Source: Siderastrea siderea (taxonomy: Eukaryota > Cnidaria > Anthozoa > Scleractinia > Rhizangiidae). Taken from it: DNA of 64,000 nucleotides. Of this stretch, positions 1 to 11,384 are shown in pieces; the first letter of the stretch is position 1; the number at the start of each line of letters is the position of its first letter. Made by a program: the position numbers and the translations under genes. The notes below the pieces were generated by a model. That model searched no databases and was not told the DNA's origin. It worked only from the letters and a program-made list of their open reading frames with translations. The stretch spans positions 43,524,186 to 43,588,185 of the forward strand of contig OZ034968.1 of NCBI GenBank assembly GCA_964030785.1, written 5' to 3'.

Positions 1-22
1 GGCCTTCTTGTGATAAGTATGT

Positions 23-146
23 ATGTTGTGGTTCAATTTTATCCTTGGTTCAATTTCTTTGTTTTTGTGTATAGTAATCTGTGATAATGAGCTTAAAACA
101 AAAGAAAATAAAAAATTGAACCAAGGATAAAATTGAACCACAACAT
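23..146. repeat. Hairpin-forming inverted repeat with 34-bp perfect arms
   Basis: Positions 23-56 are the exact reverse complement of 113-146 and enclose a 56-nt AT-rich loop. The arms contain GGTTCAATTTTATCC. Arms this long and perfect point to a young MITE-like or foldback unit. I see no coding sequence in it and no clear target duplication. Confidence 0.85.
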
Positions 147-599
147 GTATGTCATTGTTCTTACAAAGAAGTGACATTTTCATGAATAGATTTTGCATTT
201 TCTCTATGGCAGTTGCAAGATTAGATAATAATTGCTTGTTCAAATACACTTGTTTGTACACTTTTTGTATTAATTTTTTCCAAAATGGTGTAAATGAAGT
301 AACGTGAATGTCTGTTTGTTGTTATCAACATTTATATGTGGCCCTGTTGGAAATCATCCTTTGTATCCCACAACTTGCAATGGAATAGCTAATTGACCAA
401 TTTTGAGACTTGGCTGTGAGCTGTAGGAGAATGCTAAAACAAAAGAAATGAATATTATTCATATCTGAACCTCAATGTTTTTGTTGTAGTTGTGTTCACC
501 TGTGCCTCACGGCATTTCAATATATCAAAATTGGACTGTTGTTACATGGCTGTTTTTGTGTTTGGTTTTCAGTGAATTCTTTGTTCTTGACTTGCCTGG
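147..599. other. AT-rich spacer
   Basis: I see no convincing reading frame, RNA gene or repeat structure here. Confidence 0.5.
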
Positions 600-1015
600 T
601 CAAGAAGTCTCTGTTGAACGCCTATTCCCCTTGCCAAGGTAACCATGCTCCCATAAAACAAACTGCCTACACCCAGCCTTTCTAAAACTTGCCACAGAGA
701 AGTCCAGCGGCTCCACTCTTATATCGCATCTTGCCCTAATTGCCAGCTGGAGTACGTGCCGGTCTATGCATAAGTTGATGAATAGCTCATAAGGTGTGAT
801 ACATTCTCTTCTTTGGCAGCATTTGTTCTCTTCTGGGGTGGGCATCTGAATGCATTTTTTGCATATGCGCACCCTAGGAACACCATCGACTGGGTCTGTT
901 TGAGGACCATCATCTCGTTCATTTGCCATGCAAAATCCAGACTTTCTTGCTCATCGTCAATTAGCAGTACAAGTTGCCTCCTCTGTTGCCCCTCATCAAG
1001 ATCAGCTACAAATTC
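600..1015 (-). pseudogene. P2X7-intracellular-like cysteine-rich exon, decayed
   Basis: Read on the minus strand, an acceptor-like tgcag at about 1016-1020 opens an acidic stretch beginning EFVADLDEGQQRRQ. After a frame change comes a Cys-rich stretch, CKKCIQMPTPEENKCC, then a CITPYELF segment and an RQFVLWEHGYLGKGNRR ending. The spacing of cysteines, a histidine and the R-Q-F segment resembles the zinc-binding domain at the C-terminus of vertebrate P2X7, which occurs as a stand-alone domain in many invertebrate proteins. At least one frameshift separates the acidic part from the Cys-rich part, and the end terminates early in STETS. The CXC-like exon at 1378-1665 is probably upstream in the same gene. 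The function is unknown and transposon origin is an inference. Confidence 0.55.
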
Positions 1016-1377
1016 CTGCATTTTCAAAAGAAAAAAAAAATTACCTCAGAAAAAGACTAGTAGACCCGCCCCTTACTCTCTAAGGTATGCATGACACAAG
1101 GGTAAGGTTTTCGAACCCTTTTGGTCAAAACTGTAGTGTAGATTTTGAGCCGAATGCTCAGGGAATTCCTTCCCCAGGAAAATCTCTAAAATTTCTGAGG
1201 GAATACACCATATCTTACCTGGATTTCCTGCCTCGTATTTTCGATGTCACGTCTTTGACGTTCCATGGAACTCGAAGGTAAATGTGCTCGGGTCACAGTT
1301 TGAAGATTCTGATAACATAGTAAAAGCCATAAAACCAAAGTGTCAGGGATAAAAGCAAGGTGTCAGTAATGCAGCCA

Positions 1378-1665
1378 CTAGGCAACAATCATTTTGCAAA
1401 AGAAGTTTGTATCATATTCACACATGGCTTTCGTGGAGTGCCACAGTTGCATTTGGTCGACACACTGTAATTTGGCCGTGCAGCAGGGGCAACCATGAGT
1501 ACTGCCATCCTTTCGCTTGGTTTTACAAGTGGATTTGCAATTGCAGTAAGTCCTCTCGAACTCTTCTTGCATGGCGTCTTGAGCAGTTTTATTTTCTTGT
1601 CGCTCTGATTCTGCAATCTTACCAAGAAAGCCGGAAAGGTAAGCTATTGAAGCATGGATGTTCAA
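1378..1665 (-). pseudogene. CXC (tesmin/CRC-like) cysteine-rich exon
   Basis: The minus strand encodes a short helix-like segment (AQDAMQEEFERTYC) followed by CNCKSTCKTKRKDG and GCPCCTAKLQC. The final cysteines (QCNCGTPRKPCVNM) lie in another frame, so at least one indel interrupts the domain. The order C-x-C, K-R, C-x-C, C-x-C, C-N is that of CXC/CRC zinc-binding motifs, which bind DNA in tesmin/TSO1-type proteins. It lies upstream of, and on the same strand as, the P2X7-like exon, about 360 bp away. I infer two exons of one decayed gene; the host or transposon family is not identified. Confidence 0.45.
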
Positions 1666-1814
1666 GCTACTCTGTGGTACAAATAAAATACAAACAGGGA
1701 ATCGAAACGTTCAGACACACAAAAAAATTAACTTACCAGACTTAAATGTTTTGTCTCACTGGTTGTTCATCTCCCAACGATTTCACGGAAATGTCCGACG
1801 CCCGTTCGCCATCT

Positions 1815-4783
1815 CCCTTGCATCAGGAGCCTGGTCAGACCAGGGTAGACTGGGGCCAAAGCCTGGCCGGAAAGCCGAGGTGAGCCCAGCCACAAGACAG
1901 GCTTTGGCCGGACTGGCCAAGGGATAAAAAAACCGGGGAAGCCGTGGTCAGGCGGCCAGCCCGGCCTGGCCTGGCCGGGCATTAAACACCAATGCCAGCC
2001 TGACCAGTGACAAAAGTAAGACAACCGTGACTCCCAAGATCAGATGAATTAAATTGGTCAGTACTCAGACAAATAAAAGTAACCAAGAAATTAATTACTG
2101 GCAGGTTAGTTAGTTGCCAGGCAAATTGCCCAGACATTACTATTAATAAAATTGAATGCCATTTAAAAAATGCTATCAGAATAACATTTAATACAGTGAT
2201 TTATTATACATTGTTGCACGTCAAAAACATTGAAAGTTTTTCTTTCAGTTGCATTATTTACAATAATTTTATAACAGCATCTTCTCATTAATGGTTATAT
2301 ACAATGTATAATACAATATAATAAATAGAATCTCGTTCAGAAAGAAATAGTGCCCAAGAATCAAAAAATAATAAATAAATAAAATGGTTTGACTTATTTT
2401 TCTGATATGCATGTATTTGCTCTTGTCATGACCTTCTAAAACAAGAAGTAGTTTTAATTTCTAGAAAGCTATGAAAAGTGTCTTGAATGCTTGTCCCCGC
2501 ATGGCTAAACATATAATAGACAAACATGGAGAGCATTAGAATTTAGACAAAAATACACCCTAAATTTAAATTCCATTCAGATAAAACAAGGTTTTACATT
2601 GTCTAGCAAACCAATGCAGTCAGTAATCCTGTTCAACTGACCGAAACATCCAGCAAATTGCAATATTGGTAGATTACAAGCTGACACCATAAACTTATAT
2701 ATGTCTATGCGTTATGGAAATACAGAGCTATAAGCTTTTGAGCTTATATTTATTTGAATGGAGCAATCAAATGCTGATCAATTTTTTGGTCCCAGTTTTA
2801 ATCTCTCACTTTTTTCAACTATTAGATTGCATTGAAAGACTTGGTCACTATTTTAAATGTCTTAAATCTACATTTGAATATTGTGTTCTGTAATTATGAG
2901 TCAAATAATGCAAAAGAAAATGGCATCAACGGAATTTAGTGCTTAACGTTTAAGCAACTTAGCTTATCATGAACCAAGATTGGTGACTTGATATTACTTG
3001 CACTGTTTGAGTCTCAGCTGAAGTCACTGACCAATGTGTTAAATACAGCCAATATCTACAACAAAACATAAATGAGTGGTCAAATCCAGCTTATCTGAAT
3101 GATGCGGCATTTAAAACAATTATGCTTAAAGAGCAATATTCTTTTAAATTATACTTCTCTAACAGTTCACAAGCTGTGAGCTCATTTTATTTACCCAAGA
3201 CATTTAATAATTTAGGAAATCCTATCAGCATTTAAACCAGACTCAAATCCTCTGTCATTCTTAGTTACGTTGAAAAAAACTGTACACAAGCCTGGTGGAA
3301 AAAATGTATCCAGATTTAAGCTCAAGCTTTAATAAGGGGGTCAGTCTGCCTGCTTCAGATCCTCAAACATTTACAAACATTTAAGCTGCTTTTAAACTCA
3401 GAAGCAAATGGTCAATCTTTACTTACAACAATCATTCATTTTGAATACAATCTTTCAAAATTATCACTTGCCTTCAACTTACCTCGACCTAAAGGGTAGC
3501 TGATTCACGTTTTGCTGCTCTGATTCTTCGTTTCAAGCTCAAAAGAGGCAAACATTTGAAGCCACGACCTGAACACAAAATATTGCGCCAAAAAAAGGTC
3601 ACTATCTGAGCCCGCAGTGGTCTAGCTGCTGACCGAAACAACCCAATTTGTTTCCAGGCTCCTCAGAAATGTGTTGTGAATTTGAAGATGGCGGTTGCTC
3701 TAATGGGCCACGTTATCAACAAACTCCGCTTTCTTTCCGATTTTAAAAGCTAACATAACGCAAAAAAAGGATCAAAAATCATTTTTTGACTTACACAGTG
3801 GTTTAAAAGAAATTGACTTCTTGGAAAAGTTTGGAATCGGATCTGTTATTCTAAAAAAGGTATTATGCATTCATTGTGTCATTGCAATTGACTACATCAA
3901 AAGTTACACATGTTGTCTCCCATTGCAATCTTACGCAGACAATCAACAGGTAAACTGCTTTTTTGAGTACAGGATTTTGATTTATTAATCTTTAAATAGT
4001 GTCTCATTTTCACAATTTTGAAGCAGGAAAAGAACTGTCCTTACAGCTTAATTCTTGCGGAATCAGTGTTCAAATCTGTGTTTGATTAGCTGTTTAGAGC
4101 TCAGGTGCAACGCGTGACTGGACACAATGTTTTAAATAGCACTTTCAGCGTAGGAATTTCAAGTTACAGCACATTCAAGATGATTAAAAATTTCTCAGTT
4201 CCATATCTTTTAAGGTGAAGTCAGTGACCTTGTTTGTGAATCATTTTATTATGTGACTGGCTGAAGAATCAGTTTTAATTGTAACTTCAGAGGCATTTAA
4301 CATGCTGGAAATAAAACATCTTAGTGACCTTTAGTACAGTTTCTTTGAATTGTCTTATGACGAGATTAGCAATAACAACCAATAACTTTCACTCCATGAG
4401 AGAAATGTAACATTAATTGAATAAGATACATCTTTGCTGGGACAACATGTTCCAAAAATGCTGGGCTTTTCCAGACTACTTTTCAATGCCTGAAAATCCA
4501 AGAAAGCCTAAAATGGCTAATATCTTAGTGACCAGGGAAGCCAAGTTTTTTTTTTTGGCCAAGGCTGCCAAGAAAGTCTGGCCTTGGAATTAACATGGCC
4601 GAGAAAGTCGGACTTTTGTGGCCAAGGTTGCCAAGAAAACTTGGCCGTAGACAGGTTTGCCAGGCTTGGCCAGGCCGCATTTTCCTGGTAAGCTTGGCCA
4701 AAAACCTGGAAAGCCTACCTCGCCTGGCCTGGCCAGGCTTTGCCAGGCTGGCCGGGTTTTTGACCGGGCTCTTGATGCAAGGG
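1815..4783. mobile_element. Candidate non-autonomous DNA element with inverted ends
   Basis: The left end 1815-1837 (CCCTTGCATCAGGAGCC...) matches the reverse complement of 4761-4783 at 21 of 23 positions. Just inside both ends lie GC-rich blocks (about 1838-1990 and 4545-4760) packed with variants of TTGGCCAGGC and CCTGGCC. The interior, about 2000-4540, is AT-rich and has no credible coding sequence. I find no clear target-site duplication, so the superfamily is unassigned. Short reading frames across the GC-rich blocks look like artefacts of the repeats. Confidence 0.5.
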
Positions 4784-7368
4784 CACTTCTCACTTAAGCC
4801 ACCATTACTGAGCTCTCTGGTGGTTGGCGCATTGAAAACAATAACAAAATGTGCACAAAGCACGCCGTTTGACAGAGTCTTTGAGATTTCTAGAAAAATT
4901 AAGCGTCAGGTGCCTGAAGGGTAAGGAAAAGGGATATGCTCAAGCTCTGAACCAAAATACTTTTTCATTTTGCTTAGCAATTCCAGGAAGTATCGAATAC
5001 TCCCAGGAGTTCTGGCTGCCAGGCTTTCCCAGCTGACGTGCATGTAGAACAGCACTGTACACATCTTCCTGGCTTTGAAAGAGAAGTCACAGTGAAATTG
5101 TGGTTCCATTCTTTGGGTTTGAGTTGTGTTTTTTTGCAGCAAATATTTTTCAGTCCCAGCATTCTACTAAAGCACTCTATTACAGTTGTGATCTGTTTTT
5201 TTCTGTTTCGGTGAACTAGTCACATTTATCCTGTGAGCAGGATCACTTAGTGCGTTGTTAGTGCGAGTATCTTGGTGACGGAGCCGCACTTTGTAAGCTA
5301 GGGAGCAAAGCGAGACTGCAAGAAGAATGGGGCGAGGAAAAGTGAGCCTGCATGAAAGCCATTAAAGTTTGAATTCTCTGCGTTCATCCACGGATGCAGC
5401 ATTCTGATTGCGTGGAAATGACACCCAATCAGGTTACAGATGTTTGCAATGCATAATCATTACGGTTTCGCGCCCCATGAACTGTGTCACCCGAAAAATG
5501 TGGGGTATCCATGATGCTGTGCATGCTCACAAAGCACGCCGCCATTTTCGGGTCTCTTGACTTCAATACAGAATATTCCCAAAAGAGATTTATAGGGCTG
5601 TCATTCCCGTCCGTGAAAAGACAATAGCAGTAATTGCTATTGTGGAAATGTGCAGAAAATGCTCTCACTTTAGATTAATGCTGGCTGTAGAGGAAACGAA
5701 AATTGCTCAACCAGAAACATGCAAAAAATATTTCGTTATGAAGAAAACTTCGAGCGATCTCCGCCTGGGAATACAATTAAGCTTACACGAGTCGTGTGGA
5801 AATCTACACAGTCATCTGCTGTTGTCTGTTTAAACAAAGAATTGTTTTACGTGTTCACGGACAGTATTAAAAAAGAGAGGTTTCGATAATTGGAGTTTTT
5901 GTGGATGCTGAGTTCGGGGAAAGAAAAGGAGTGATCTTTTGCTGGCCGGCACCATTTGTCAACTTAGTTGTTTACTTGCAAGGCCACGCAGATGCGTGTC
6001 AGACTTTCTATTTTTTTCGAAGGTCACTGTTTTAGTCCGCTCAAATTTTCGCTTGCAGTGTCTGGTATAGTTTGCCGTCAAGTGTTTGGATACCTAAAGT
6101 ATTGTGACAAAAAGATGAGAAAAAAATTTCAGATATCTTGAACCAATTACGTACAAATATGCTTTTCCTGTTGTTCTGTTACTTTTGGCGGTTGCGTTTT
6201 AATAATCGATCGATCATTTGCCTGTTTTCCTAATAGTTTACTTGTTTATTCTAACTGATTTTTAATAATCGACGGACTTTGCACGACATGTTCATACTGC
6301 TTTCACGTTTACGTTAATTTCAGGTGTGAATTATTTTTAACAATAGAGGTTAAACCGCGATGGCCTTTCTAATTATGGGCATTGTTTCTCAATGAATAGG
6401 TCAATGATTCGAACGCTGAGAGCAGAAACAATAGTTACGATATTGATATACACTTGGGACTTAAATGATTGACAGCTCTGCATGTTGTTACGCATGCCCT
6501 GTACGTTTTTTTTACAAGCTAATTTGCATGTTCGATCGACATGTTTCATGGGGCGCAAAACCGTAATGTGATGCGGTTGGGACTGTGTTTTTACAATCAG
6601 CTCGATACTCTTCATAATCGAGTTTCATGGCCCTGGAGTTTTATATTTTTAATTTCCTATGCCCCCTTATTCATTCTTGTTCATCAATTCTGAGTCATGA
6701 GCTCCGTCGCCCCATTCTTCTGGTTGACTCGGTTCACTTGCCTGCTCACAAATTGCGACTATGCTGCCAAGTTACTCACGCGAGCAACACACTTAGTGAG
6801 CCTGCTTGCAGGCTGTCACAACTCAAGGGTCAGTGAACAGGCATGTAGCCCACGAGACGAAAAAAAATGAAACAGTGATATCTAGTGGTCAGGTCAGGTA
6901 ACGTATGTTTCAAGAGAGAACTGCCTTGGAATGTCAATTCGAATCAAGAATAAAAAGGCGTAGACTTTCAAAGTTTTGTGAAGATGAAATACTAAGTTGA
7001 GATATGTACTAGAAATCCTGACTCGCTGAAGTGAATTTTGACATTCCAAAACTAGGAAGAAAATACTTTTTTGTATGTTGTGAATTAGTTTAGGCAAGTT
7101 GCCCAGACTGATCTATAAAGTTCAATGCATCAGCAAAAAATGTTAATGAGTGGAGCAAGCTAGTGAGGTAGCTATTGCCTCTCAGTCACAGAGTCTGGGG
7201 GGAAGAGAAGATTGGATTCTATTGAGGCATGTGGGGTGACATCGGAAGGAGCGAAGAAAAAACAGCGACTAGCAGATTTCATATCAATATGGCAGGATCT
7301 TGCAATGGAAGTTTTTCTTTTGTCAGGCGAGGTAAATAATGCCATAAATGAAGTTAAATTAGCTAGCG
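4784..7368. other. Non-coding stretch with one distant inverted repeat
   Basis: No supportable gene. A segment at about 5458-5482 (CATTACGGTTTCGCGCCCC) recurs inverted at about 6542-6567 with one or two differences, which might mark the ends of a roughly 1.1-kb element. The rest has only short chance reading frames. Confidence 0.35.
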
Positions 7369-7438
7369 CCAGTAAGTTGAGTCAGAACTCCGAACAAGCA
7401 CGTTTATTACACAACGCTAGGCAGACAACTAAAACTGA
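7369..7438. repeat. Truncated LTR fragment (first copy)
   Basis: This 70-bp stretch matches 9397-9466 with only a few changes, in the same orientation. It contains AAGCACGTTTATTACACAA, which on the minus strand carries an AATAAA signal. The position fits the outer end of a minus-oriented 3' LTR that is cut off at 7438. Confidence 0.6.
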
Positions 7439-7439
7439 T

Positions 7440-7950
7440 GGTTCATGGTGCAATGTACAGAAGTTTGCCGGTTCCCAGTTATGTTCTACGTCCTACCGCA
7501 TTAAGCTCTCTGAGTGTTATCATGTTCCTTGCCAAATAGAGCCCAGGCCTAAGCTGTCATGTCGTTACAGTCCTGCTGCTGACGAAAACATCGAGGAGGA
7601 ACCTGCTGTTCCTTCCGTCCCTGAGAGCCCCCGTTATATGGTCCCTCCCAGATCCCTGAAGTGCTTGCCGCTCTTCCGAGCCCTCTGACCGATGCCTGCC
7701 AAACGTCAAACTTCCCCCCCCCATTCGTAACGGAAATGTTCCTGTGTCCAGTGTGGATAGTTCTATCTGTGAGCATTAAGACTCAGTTACCCTCCCTGAC
7801 TCCCCAGATGCTGACGAATTGGAAGTTCCTGGCACTGATCCTACAATTTCGCGTACGAGTCCTGGACCACGCCGGTCTCGTCGTCTGACTCGTCCCCCAG
7901 CATACCTCAGACTATGTCACTTAGTTGATGCAATGCATATCAACAAGACG
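7440..7950 (+). pseudogene. C-terminal tail of a Gypsy-type polyprotein, plus strand
   Basis: Read across several frame changes on the plus strand, this gives a Pro/Ser-rich tail ending in SPGPRRSRRLTRPPAYLR near 7855-7905. Basic-proline endings of that kind are usual at the C-terminus of cnidarian Gypsy polyproteins. No integrase or reverse transcriptase core is present. Its strand is opposite to the gag/protease remnant that follows directly, so the locus is a rearranged mixture of two copies or an inversion. Confidence 0.45.
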
Positions 7951-8681
7951 CTACATCAGACCCAATGATAATGATCTCGTGTTTCGCAGGGCGGACAGTG
8001 ATGTCATTAGAAGCCATAAATGGGGTACCAGCGAGTATGTCCATGTCGAGATCTTCGATGACGAGAGCTTCTAGTGTGAGGGGTCTTCCATGGCGGGTCA
8101 GGGATAAGCGGGTCTCACCAACTACGGACAACGGAGTACGGCCATCAGCTTGCATCGCAGACTGAACTTTTAGTGACCTTAGTGCCAATGTACTTGGCAA
8201 GGGAGGCTCTCATCATGTTAGTTTCAGCGCCGGTATCAATTGTGAGATGTAAGGGGTGATGGAGGTGAAAGGCGTGAAGATACGGTGACTGGGAAATATT
8301 GACTCGGCGGGAAACAGAGTGTTCCACGGTGGGCAGGGCTGCTGTAGAAAAGTTCTGCATGTCAACATGATCTTGAAGGGTGGTAGGGTCCGCGAGGTCG
8401 GGGCTGTAAGTGTAATCGTCTCTGGACTCATCACTTTCTAGGCCAGCGACTTGACAGATCCTAGACATGAACAGCCAGTCAGACTCACGCAAATACTTGC
8501 AATTGCTCAGAAAATGAGACTGGAAGTTGCTACGACTGGCCTGTTGGCAAAGAGGACACGACCTGACATCACGTGGTTTGGGCGGTGGCCTGCGACGTGT
8601 AGGGGTGAAGGAGTGATGTTCCGAGGTGGGGGCAGAGCGTAAGATCTGAGGCGAGAGTTCCGTAATTCCCTTCTGTAACAT
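7940..8681 (-). pseudogene. Gypsy-type nucleocapsid and aspartic protease remnant
   Basis: The minus-strand frame starting near 8681 has a C2HC-like knuckle ([20 protein letters not shown], residues 42-61) and, at residues 147-153, LTIDTGA, the aspartic protease active site (Asp at about 8235-8237). The frame then shifts near 8160. The second half continues as [15 protein letters not shown] through [20 protein letters not shown], a typical retropepsin flap-to-C-terminus pattern, down to about 7940. This is the Gag-protease junction of an LTR retrotransposon. It is broken by a frameshift and lacks reverse transcriptase downstream. Confidence 0.7.
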
Positions 8682-9310
8682 TGTTTTACGAGACGAGGGA
8701 GACTGGGGTGAAGTAAGCGCAGCCAGGTTACGACGACAAACTTCTCGAGAGGAGTAAGCTCTTCGTCGACAACTGGGGCTTCACCATGATGAGTGATACC
8801 ACTAGATGTGGTGAGGAGATTGTCCTCAATAAAGGCCATTAGGCTTCAAAATAAATCCTCAGGACGTTGTTCCAGTTTGAGAGAAATATACGCAAGATCG
8901 AAGAAACGAGATCCAGTGCACTGCAGACCGTAATGTTGCCGAATAATTTGCCAGATGCCATTAATAGAAGTTGAGTTCTTCACAATAGTTTCTTGAAATA
9001 ATAGGAGCATAATTTGCTATTTGGCCGAGCATCATTTCCAAATGGGTTACCTTTTGTGCGGCTGTCCTCCTTCGTGGCGCTGGAACAGATTCGTTGTCAT
9101 TGGAGAAACCGCAAAGAGGTGAAGCGTTCGTTTTCTTTCCCTATGAAGTGCCATCGGTGAGGAAATCGGCGAAGTTAGAGTCAAGTGAGAGAATGTACTT
9201 CAAATTGTTCTCCCAAGGTTCGACAGAAGTGATAGTTTCGTTCAAAGTGAGCGACCATTGTTTCGGAGCTCTTTGCGAAGTCATAGCGACAGTAAAATTC
9301 ACGGGCTAAA
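8660..9310 (-). pseudogene. Gypsy-type gag (capsid) remnant
   Basis: Minus-strand pieces in several frames include MTSQRAPKQWSLTLNE near 9280, a QRPEDLF segment near 8860, [19 protein letters not shown] from 8839 and [19 protein letters not shown] near 8750. The order matches what I recall of capsid proteins in cnidarian Gypsy elements. It lies directly inside the primer-binding-like site and upstream of the protease. Multiple frameshifts and stop codons make it non-functional. Confidence 0.55.
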
Positions 9311-9372
9311 CTTGACGGTTCGGAGAGGCGAATTTCATTGAAGGAACTTTTCGTCGTCCTCAGTGGGTTCTT

Positions 9373-9398
9373 TGAGACCGTGACACTGCCACCACACC
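9373..9398 (-). other. Primer-binding-like site of the Gypsy remnant
   Basis: Immediately inside the 9397-9466 LTR fragment the minus strand reads TGGTGTGGTGGCAGTGTCAC. The TGG start next to an LTR end is what a tRNA primer-binding site needs. The tRNA was not identified. Confidence 0.4.
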
Positions 9399-9540
9399 AG
9401 TAAGTTGAGTCGGAACTCTGAACAAGCACGTTTATTACACAATGCTAAGCAGACAACTAAAACTGACCGAGAAAAGAACAAGAGACGCAGAGTACAAGGT
9501 AACCTAGGTAACGGGTTAATTATGCGTGTAGTGAATAACA
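9397..9540. repeat. LTR fragment (second copy)
   Basis: The first 70 bp (9397-9466) repeat 7369-7438. An AATAAA on the minus strand (about 9432-9437) fits the R region of a minus-oriented 5' LTR. The outer boundary is not clear, and the end at about 9540 is a guess. Confidence 0.5.
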
Positions 9541-9795
9541 TAGCAGTACAACTATGCGAGCTAGGCATAGCTCACATCGCAGTTGTATTGGTAATAATGT
9601 TTTTAATAAAGCGAACATATTTTGTGTTACTTCACACTGAGCTTATAACCTACTGAGCTGACCTTTTCTGGTACACGTACAGTAATAATACTCTTCGTCA
9701 ACTATAAATTAAAAATTTCACAAATCATTTGCTGAAGTTGTTTTTCAAACTTAAAATAGTTTTCTCAATGGCAAGAAATTCCTAAATCAACACCT

Positions 9796-9846
9796 TGATT
9801 TCTTGGGTCAGCACTCATCTCCATATTCCAAAATGATGTGACGTCA
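9796..9846 (+). repeat. Left TIR with target duplication and CRE palindrome
   Basis: The target duplication is at 9796-9806 and the TIR starts at 9807. TGACGTCA, the consensus cAMP-response element, lies at 9839-9846. The same palindrome is in the right TIR, so it may be a promoter or host-factor site. Confidence 0.8.
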
Positions 9847-9890
9847 CACACAAACTCCGAGGCACACTTCGGGTGAGCACTTCGGGAAAT

Positions 9891-9996
9891 GAACATGGCG
9901 GACGATAGTAGTCATAGCATATACATGTACCGAGTCTGGCAAATCAGAGATCTCTTGCAACCAACATCTATCTATTGTTGCATTGGAAAGGTGAAG
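9891..9996 (+). CDS. Possible short first exon facing inward from the left TIR
   Basis: Starting 45 bp inside the TIR, the plus strand has ATG codons (9891 and 9897, the latter in an ATGGCGGAC context). An open frame reads MADDSSHSIYMYRVWQIRD... for about 35 codons and ends at a good donor, AAG|GTAAGC, at 9996/9997. Its position mirrors the main gene's start near the right TIR, so it could be the first exon of a second, divergent MULE gene. I found no second exon, and the stretch is short enough to be chance. Confidence 0.25.
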
Positions 9997-10656
9997 GTAA
10001 GCGATTATCTATTCTACTTGTCATACATGATGTATTTCCTATGTGAGCTAAATGGCTGATTGACTCATTTGTGATCCAGTCGTTTTGAAATATGGAATAA
10101 TGCTCCATACATCAAAATGACAGCTAAGAAGTTCATAACCTTTTCAAGCGAAAAAAATGTAGAGTAAGCAAAATAGCAACAAAATGGCCGAAAGAAATAT
10201 TAAACAAGAAACTCTAGCTAAAAGCTAAGATCATTTTATTATCGTTATTACTATTAAGCTTTCCAAGTTTATTCCAAGTTCTTACCATCACTTAATACAA
10301 AATCAGTGATAAGACTTACTGATGTGGCTCAGGAAGGAGCTCGTTACCAAGTAAAGCTCAGTGCATGTTGAGTAACACTTACAAAAACTCAGACTACTAA
10401 ATTACCAAATCTGCAAGCAAGCATGATTACTGTTGTACTTTAATTAGCATGGACTGCATCTTTATATGATTTGGAATCATCCAGTATCATAGGATCAGGC
10501 TGAGTGACATTGGTAATTGATAGGAATATTATTGTGATATCTTATAAGTAAATACAAGGCTTGGTTTTGGAACCTCTGGGAGTTAAAGTGCAGCATAATG
10601 GGACAACAAACCTAGCTGTGGACATGATTGTGTGCTTCCAGAAAATGTCTATAATC

Positions 10657-10796
10657 CCCCCACAGAAGGGATTGGAAATTCCTGGGGGTGGGAGGGGTCT
10701 CAAAGGGTAAAACTTTAAGGGACTGTATGAAGCTTAATTGGAATTTCCAGAGGGGTGGGGGGGGGGGGGGTCCTTAGGAAAAATCCCTTCTGTGGG
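10657..10796. repeat. Short inverted repeat within the MULE
   Basis: CCCCACAGAAGGGATT near 10659-10674 recurs inverted as AATCCCTTCTGTGGG near 10782-10796. Between them are two related G-rich blocks, including a run of more than ten G at about 10756-10770. It is a small MITE-like or hairpin unit. Confidence 0.5.
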
Positions 10797-11384
10797 AGAG
10801 GTATGGATAATTTATGGAACTACACATTATGAAACAGAAACTCAGTGGGGGTATGAAATGATATGAACATTGACTTGGTTCAGAACTGAAGGTGATAATT
10901 CGATTGACTCGAGCTGATAATTTGTACAGATTAAACAAACTGTTGTTAGCATTTTTGACAGAGCTTTTCTTTCTCATCTCTTTGTCAACCTGCAGCTAAC
11001 AGCCTTGGAAATGTTATTGAACTGCTGTTATGTTTCCGTACCTTTCAGTATTACATGTATTCTTCTAGACTGGAAAATCGCGACAATGAAGGTGCTCTGC
11101 CTGGACTTTCACTTCTGGTATTATCCGAGAGTGACTTTCTTCATCATTTCACTTCAATCAATCCTTAACCTTGACATCCAGATAACCTAAATAACCATCA
11201 AAGAGAAATATTCATAACAGCAAATAGCTAGACTAAACTTTCATTTAACATTTCATCTGAATGTCTAGGCAGGACAACATTGTCATACAAGTTGATAGTT
11301 CTTTTTTGTTTGGAGAAGGGATAGGGAAGATTGGGGGTGTACTCATGGGTGTACATGTTTAAATGGCTTTCTGACAACAGCTGA

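Noticed and set aside
4525..4924. Open frames over the GC-rich block on both strands
   Set aside because: The composition comes from GGCC-rich subterminal repeats; there are no domains.
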